From Pelargonium nanum (taxonomy: Eukaryota; Streptophyta; Magnoliopsida; Geraniales; Geraniaceae), in NCBI GenBank assembly GCA_036897485.1, contig JAYMTF010001719.1, positions 1 through 21,683 on the forward strand: a stretch of DNA of 21,683 nucleotides, in the 5' to 3' direction. Shown here one piece after another: positions 17,701 through 21,683 of this stretch. The translations under genes and the position numbers were made by a program. A model generated the notes under the pieces. The model saw only the letters and a program-made list of their open reading frames with translations. It had not been told where the DNA came from and searched no databases. The first letter of the stretch is position 1. Every line of letters begins with the position of its first letter.

Positions 17701-20203
17701 TCTGTCCATTCATAGAAGGCCTTAATGTGGTTATCAAATGAGGGAAATGCTTTAAACAGAAAGTGGTATCTAAATTATTTTGGACTTGTTTGTTGGATCT
17801 AGTTTCTCATTGTTTTAGAAGGCTGTAACCCTGTTATTCTACTTGGGCATGCCTTCTGGATGGCCCCAAGGCAGGATTGCAAATGAGTTGGTTTTACAGC
17901 AGTAATATGCACTTGTATTTGGAGTGCTATATTAATGCTGTGTGATTTTATTCCTGAAGGTAAGTATTCTGTGTGGGGGATCATATAGACGTGGAAAAAC
18001 TTCCTGTGGTGATATGGATATTGTAATTACACATCCTGATGGTCAAAGGTATGAGATGTCTTCTGATTTTTTTTCCTATTGGGTTACACACCTTTTCTGT
18101 TTTCTATGTGCTATTTAGTTTAGAGCATGTGCAGGTTTTCCAATTGAGAAGAAGCTGTTAGGTTCTCTTATTCCAATTCTTTTATATTATGTATTCCTCT
18201 TTCTTGCTCCTCTTTCATTTTCAGATGGAATGGAAGAAAGTAAATGACTGTTTGTATGAATTTTAAGTGTAAATATTAACAGGAATCTAGGATATCTTTC
18301 CATTTCCTACCTTTTTCCATGGGAAACTAATCTATATCTCTTCTCGATCTTTGGTCACTAAGAGAATACATTATTCCCGGTGCTCAAGTTTTTCTTATAC
18401 TTTTGATTGCTAGAATGTTCTTTGTTTCCTGATTCAGCTTGTTAGTTTGCTACTTATAAAGTTGCAGGCCATTCGGTTGTTGTGTTTTCAGTTTGTTCTC
18501 TATTTGTCTCACTTTAAAATCCATTATAAACATTACTGTAGTTATTGTCCTTCTCTATACCATAGTGGTTAGTTTTAAATAGCTAGCTGGACTGACTTTT
18601 TTCTTTATGCAGTCATAAAGGCTTTTTACCCAGATACGTAAAGGCTTTAAAGGATATGGGGTTCTTAAAAGAGGACTTGGTTTTCAGTACTCACAGTGAG
18701 GAGGTAAAAATCTTTATTTTATTTGAGCTGTTTCATCATATGAGTTTTCACGCATGCTACAACCATATAAGCTGAAGATTGGAGTTCAAGGAATGTCTAT
18801 TGTCTTTAGATGGATGGTAGTTGAAAGCATACTTTCATTGTACTAAATTGGGTTTCTGCAAAAATGAATAGTACATTCTATAGCTTCTTTCTTCTTCTTT
18901 TTCCCTTGGTATTTGACCCAATGGTGGAGAAATTATTATCTGGACTATTTAGCCTGCATTACTTATACATTATCTATATTTCCTTGAACATAATCTCTAA
19001 GCAAGTAAGCAATACACTTCATACCATATCTTGCATCCCAGGACTCTAGACATTTGTGCTTTTGCATTGATTCCTAAAATAATAAGTTTTTCCTTCCCAA
19101 CATCTCTATGCAATGATGTGGCACAGGGTACAGATTCTGGTGTTGATACATATTTCGGTCTGTGCACATACCCTGGACGAGAACTGCGACACCGCATAGA
19201 TCTTAAGGTATTCCATGGCCCCTTTATAAGCATTCACGTTTATGCACAAAGCTTCTCTGGCGATGTGGTAAGATGTCATCAATTGGGATACACCATGCAA
19301 TATGACAGATTTGGTTTCTTAGAACTTTGGCTTGAGTTTTGCCCAGATATGTGCGTAGAGAAAATTCTCTTTATAGTTTTCTTTTATCCTTTTTTCAAGG
19401 TTTTTCTGGTCTTGTTACTTATCTTCATGGGATGTTATTTTCATGTTTTTTTTTTTTTTGGTTAGTCACCTTAGTTCTATATGCAAGTTTATGTGGAAAT
19501 TTGCTGAAGTTAGTGAGATTAGTTTTTTAGATGCTATAACAACCGAGTTGTAATGTTATATACATAGGTATACCCAAGGGACATATATGCCTTCGGATTG
19601 ATTGCTTGGACGGGGAATGATGTATTAAATAGGAGGTAAGTTAATCAACTATTCAAGACCCTCAGCTGTTAAATTTGTAGGATTACTTCACCTTTAAAAA
19701 CTGTTTGATGAGTGACTCTTATCATTAAATATAATTCTCAACATGGGGTATTGAATTCATATCATCATGATGGTTGTGCAAGCAATGTTATTTATTTCAG
19801 TGTCCTCAAATCCTGTATTTATTTTTTCTCCCACATATCAAATATTCAAATGGACACTTTTATGCATTTTTCACTTTTCAAATTTTAATGCAAATGCATA
19901 TAAAAATACTCGCATTGACTCGTGTGCAGGTTGAGATTGTTAGCAGACACTAAAGGGTTCCATCTTGATGATAAAGGGCTATATCCAGCTACTTTCGGTT
20001 CAGGCGGCAAACGGGTAAGGACCTTGGATTTCTCATCTTCGAAACTGTACGTACCTAAAGCCACAATTGTGCACTAAATGCATCATATATGCATTTTATT
20101 TCAGGGCACAAGAGCAAGTGCAAGTTTGAAATTCAGAACTGAAAAAGAAGTGTTTAATTTCCTGGGATTTCCTTGGCTGGAACCACATGAAAGGAATCTT
20201 TGA
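14735..20203 (+). CDS. POLL: DNA polymerase lambda (family X)
   Basis: Exons are 14735-14845, 14927-15064, 15362-15697, 15889-15964, 16080-16210, 16657-16719, 16979-17158, 17246-17299, 17960-18048, 18613-18703, 19127-19207, 19568-19635, 19930-20014 and 20105-20203 (TGA). All are GT-AG with consistent phases, giving 533 residues, close to the recalled Arabidopsis length of about 529. Domains in order: BRCT about 13-105 (closing WLEDS motif, W90); Ser/acidic linker about 106-195; 8-kDa dRP-lyase domain about 200-280; helix-hairpin-helix [18 protein letters not shown] about 291-308; palm with GGSYRRGK (369-376), metal-binding D381 and D383 in [10 protein letters not shown], and third aspartate D448 in HRIDLKVYP; thumb ending [14 protein letters not shown]. 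It fills short gaps in nuclear base-excision repair and end joining and is the only family X polymerase in plants, as I recall. Two odd positions are noted in the findings: H264, and A463-W464 before TG. Confidence 0.96.
15065..15361 (+). other. POLL intron 2
   Basis: This is 297 bp of AT-rich sequence inside the BRCT coding region. Its last part (15293-15361) is an open extension of exon 3 upstream of the TTGCAG acceptor. The phase and the BRCT alignment favour exon 3 starting at 15362 ([11 protein letters not shown]). Confidence 0.7.
16211..16656 (+). other. POLL intron 5
   Basis: This is 446 bp. Open frames on the minus strand here have no recognisable domain. No transposon ends were identified. 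Confidence 0.6.
17300..17959 (+). other. POLL intron 8, ending AG before a GTAAGT exon start
   Basis: This is 660 bp of AT-rich sequence with a less AT-rich patch at about 17815-17880. The last bases are TTCCTGAAG and the exon begins GTAAGT. No transposon or RNA gene is recognised. Confidence 0.6.
18049..18612 (+). other. POLL intron 9
   Basis: This is 564 bp of T-rich sequence typical of plant introns, with nothing else recognised. Confidence 0.6.
18704..19126 (+). other. POLL intron 10
   Basis: This is 423 bp of T-rich sequence. The open frames spanning its end and exon 11 (through about 19465) are read-through of the real exon 19127-19207. Confidence 0.6.
19208..19567 (+). other. POLL intron 11
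   Basis: This is 360 bp with a long T run near 19447-19459. Nothing else is recognised. Confidence 0.6.
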
Positions 20204-20309
20204 AGCGTAAACTGTCAGTGTATGCTTATTGTACATAGGAGGAGCCAACCTGGTCTTACTAATACTCATATTTTGCTTGCCGGGAGTGGAAGATGCAGAG
20301 CTTCCTTCC

Positions 20310-20426
20310 CTTAGCCTTGTAATTATTGTATGGTGAAGTTGTAAGTTTTGTAGCCCGCTAGTTTTGGCTTAGCCTTGTGCATATTCTACAGCGAAGCTGT
20401 GAGTTTTGTCGGGTACTAGTTTTGCC
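20310..20426. repeat. 58-bp tandem duplication in the POLL 3' flank
   Basis: CTTAGCCTTGT begins both units (20310-20367 and 20368-20426). Shared GAAG(T/C)TGT(A/G)AGTTTTGT and CTAGTTTTG words lie at matching offsets. The copies have diverged at roughly a quarter of positions, so the duplication is not recent. Confidence 0.75.
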
Positions 20427-21162
20427 ATGCTTCACAAGGGTAGGACTCGGTGGGAGGCAACCCAATTTTATTTTGTTGTACTTTTCAGTTTTTAGTTTTT
20501 TGATAATGTACATTAACTTGTTCATATTATTTTGTATTTTGTTAGGTTGTCTTCGTTCTATTTTGGCTCTTGAGATATGTTGCACATGTTGTATGAAGTA
20601 AAAGAGGACAAAAAAGAATGATTCTAGCGTGCACATACTTAAAATTTGAATTTTGTATAGTATCCGTTCCCTTTTACTTTGAATCTTATTTGTTCACGTT
20701 TATTGATCATAGTGCTTATATCGAGCACAATTTGAGATTTAATTGTGAGGGGGGGATTGGTAGTTGTATATTCCTTTAATCTTTGTAAGTTCAGAATTTT
20801 TTTATTTGATTACTTAGCTTTCTTTTGTTTGTTAGAAAAAATAATCTCTTGCTTACTTTTGTTGAAACATGTTTGATTATTGCTTGTACCTATGTTAGAA
20901 CATATTAGAATGATCGGGGTGGATCTATCAATTTTAATTGTGTCTAGGATGGTTTTGGGGTTAATGAATGGTTTAGTTCGGTTCTCGCATGAGTTTTGAA
21001 AGTAAAGCTGATGGGAAAATGTCGCCATCAAGCTTGGTGGTGTATATGCGCATAAAATGTAACTACCGAATCTCTATGGGAAAAGATTAAAGTGAGATCT
21101 TTGATCTAGTCGTCGGGATTAGTATCATTGAAGGGCCTAGGACCTGAGGGGTACTTGTTACT

Positions 21163-21432
21163 TGATAATCTAAGGCCTATTGGTCTTGGATTGTCGATTC
21201 GAAACTTGTTACTATGATGCAACGAGCTAGTAAAACAGTGATCATTGGTACGCTTGCTTATAAAAGAAAGAAAGTAAAAGAGTGATCCTATTGGTGATTT
21301 GCTTAGTTGAGCGTTTGGTTTGGGAGCAACGAAAGAACAGATCTCGAAGCGCTTTTTAAAGCCTGATAACCTAAGTTTGTGTTGTCTAGGATCGTCGATT
21401 CAAAGTCTGTTACTGTACATGATGCAATTCAA
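21163..21432. repeat. Imperfect direct repeats about 200 bp apart
   Basis: A block of about 65 bp starting GATAATCTAAG near 21163 recurs as GATAACCTAAG near 21364. Both contain a GTCGATTC-AA core and then TGTTACT and ATGATGCAA words. Between them, a GTGATC..TTGGT...TTGCTTA motif also occurs twice (about 21239 and 21281). The origin is unknown, perhaps a decayed dispersed element. Confidence 0.55.
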
Positions 21433-21683
21433 GGGAGTTTTAAGAAATGTAATCACAAGAAGAAAAAAAACTAGAGAGAGAGAAATAAACTTAAATGATA
21501 CAAAATGCTCAAAACTCTTCAAAATCTGAAGTGAAAACTCACTCCATAGTGCAATGATTGATCACTGAATAAGTGTGTGTTTAGCTTAACTTTATGGTTG
21601 CGCTTGATCGTAGTGATATAGGAGTGCATTGGATTTCGAAATCCATCATACTATCTTATCCACCGTTTGACGACAACGATGGA

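Larger units (their letters stand above)
20204..21683. other. Intergenic region downstream of POLL
   Basis: The first few hundred bases should be the POLL 3' UTR, including a 58-bp tandem duplication. After about 20700 the sequence is AT-rich with a G7 run near 20749. A duplicated block near 21163 and 21364 is listed separately. Short open frames lack domains. No gene, tRNA or transposase is recognised. Confidence 0.6.

Noticed and set aside
19031-19465. 144-codon + strand open frame near POLL exon 11
   Set aside because: Only 19127-19207 is coding, with family X residues and good splice sites. The rest is intron read-through.
20358-20636. Open frames on both strands downstream of POLL
   Set aside because: They overlap each other on opposite strands in the POLL 3' flank, lack domains and include a tandem duplication.
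1-21683. CRISPR array, tRNA or rRNA genes, bacterial-type operon
   Set aside because: I saw no repeat-spacer array, cloverleaf-like box A/B sequence or rRNA segment. Gene structure is plainly nuclear plant.

Overview
The window is nuclear DNA from a flowering plant, most likely a eudicot of the rosid type. The genes are split by many short AT-rich GT-AG introns, and every recognisable protein is a plant family. There are no operons, ribosome binding sites or CRISPR arrays. I identified genes by reading translations and by family sequences recalled from memory. No database search was run.

Layout from left to right: (1) 1-897 is a decayed Ty1/copia LTR retrotransposon remnant, made of an RNase H piece and one LTR, with the start of the LTR also present as an inverted copy at the window edge. 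(2) 1497-6373 (+) is 16 exons of an EMB2004-like leucine-rich-repeat protein whose N-terminal exon(s) are not visible. (3) 6589-7218 (-) is a single-exon secreted protein with the three-LysM ectodomain of a LysM receptor kinase but no membrane span or kinase. (4) 7879-8265 (+) is a two-exon GASA/Snakin cysteine-rich peptide with a clear TATA box and twin G-boxes. (5) 8266-9729 is intergenic, with two small tandem duplications. (6) 9730-14396 (-) is an eight-exon DEAD-box RNA helicase of the RH22/HEAVY SEED 3 type. (7) 14397-14734 is a compact divergent promoter. (8) 14735-20203 (+) is a fourteen-exon DNA polymerase lambda. (9) 20204-21683 is intergenic and repeat-bearing.

Strands alternate strictly (+,-,+,-,+), so all neighbouring pairs are either convergent (EMB2004/LysM, GASA/RH22) or divergent (LysM/GASA, RH22/POLL). 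The genes do not form one pathway. EMB2004-like and RH22 are expected in plastids, POLL in nuclear DNA repair, and the LysM and GASA products outside the cell. From memory, EMB2004 and POLL are immediate neighbours in Arabidopsis (At1g10510, At1g10520), while RH22 (At1g59990) lies elsewhere on chromosome 1. This window may therefore keep an ancestral order that Arabidopsis split after genome duplication.

The main points for a second look are: a reading-phase conflict at the RH22 exon 3/4 junction; the kinase-less LysM ectodomain; an AG|GTAAGT start to the catalytic exon of POLL; histidine at the position of the dRP-lyase lysine in POLL; and the LTR inverted repeat beside (or inside) the EMB2004 gene. 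I did not find a clearly new biological system here.
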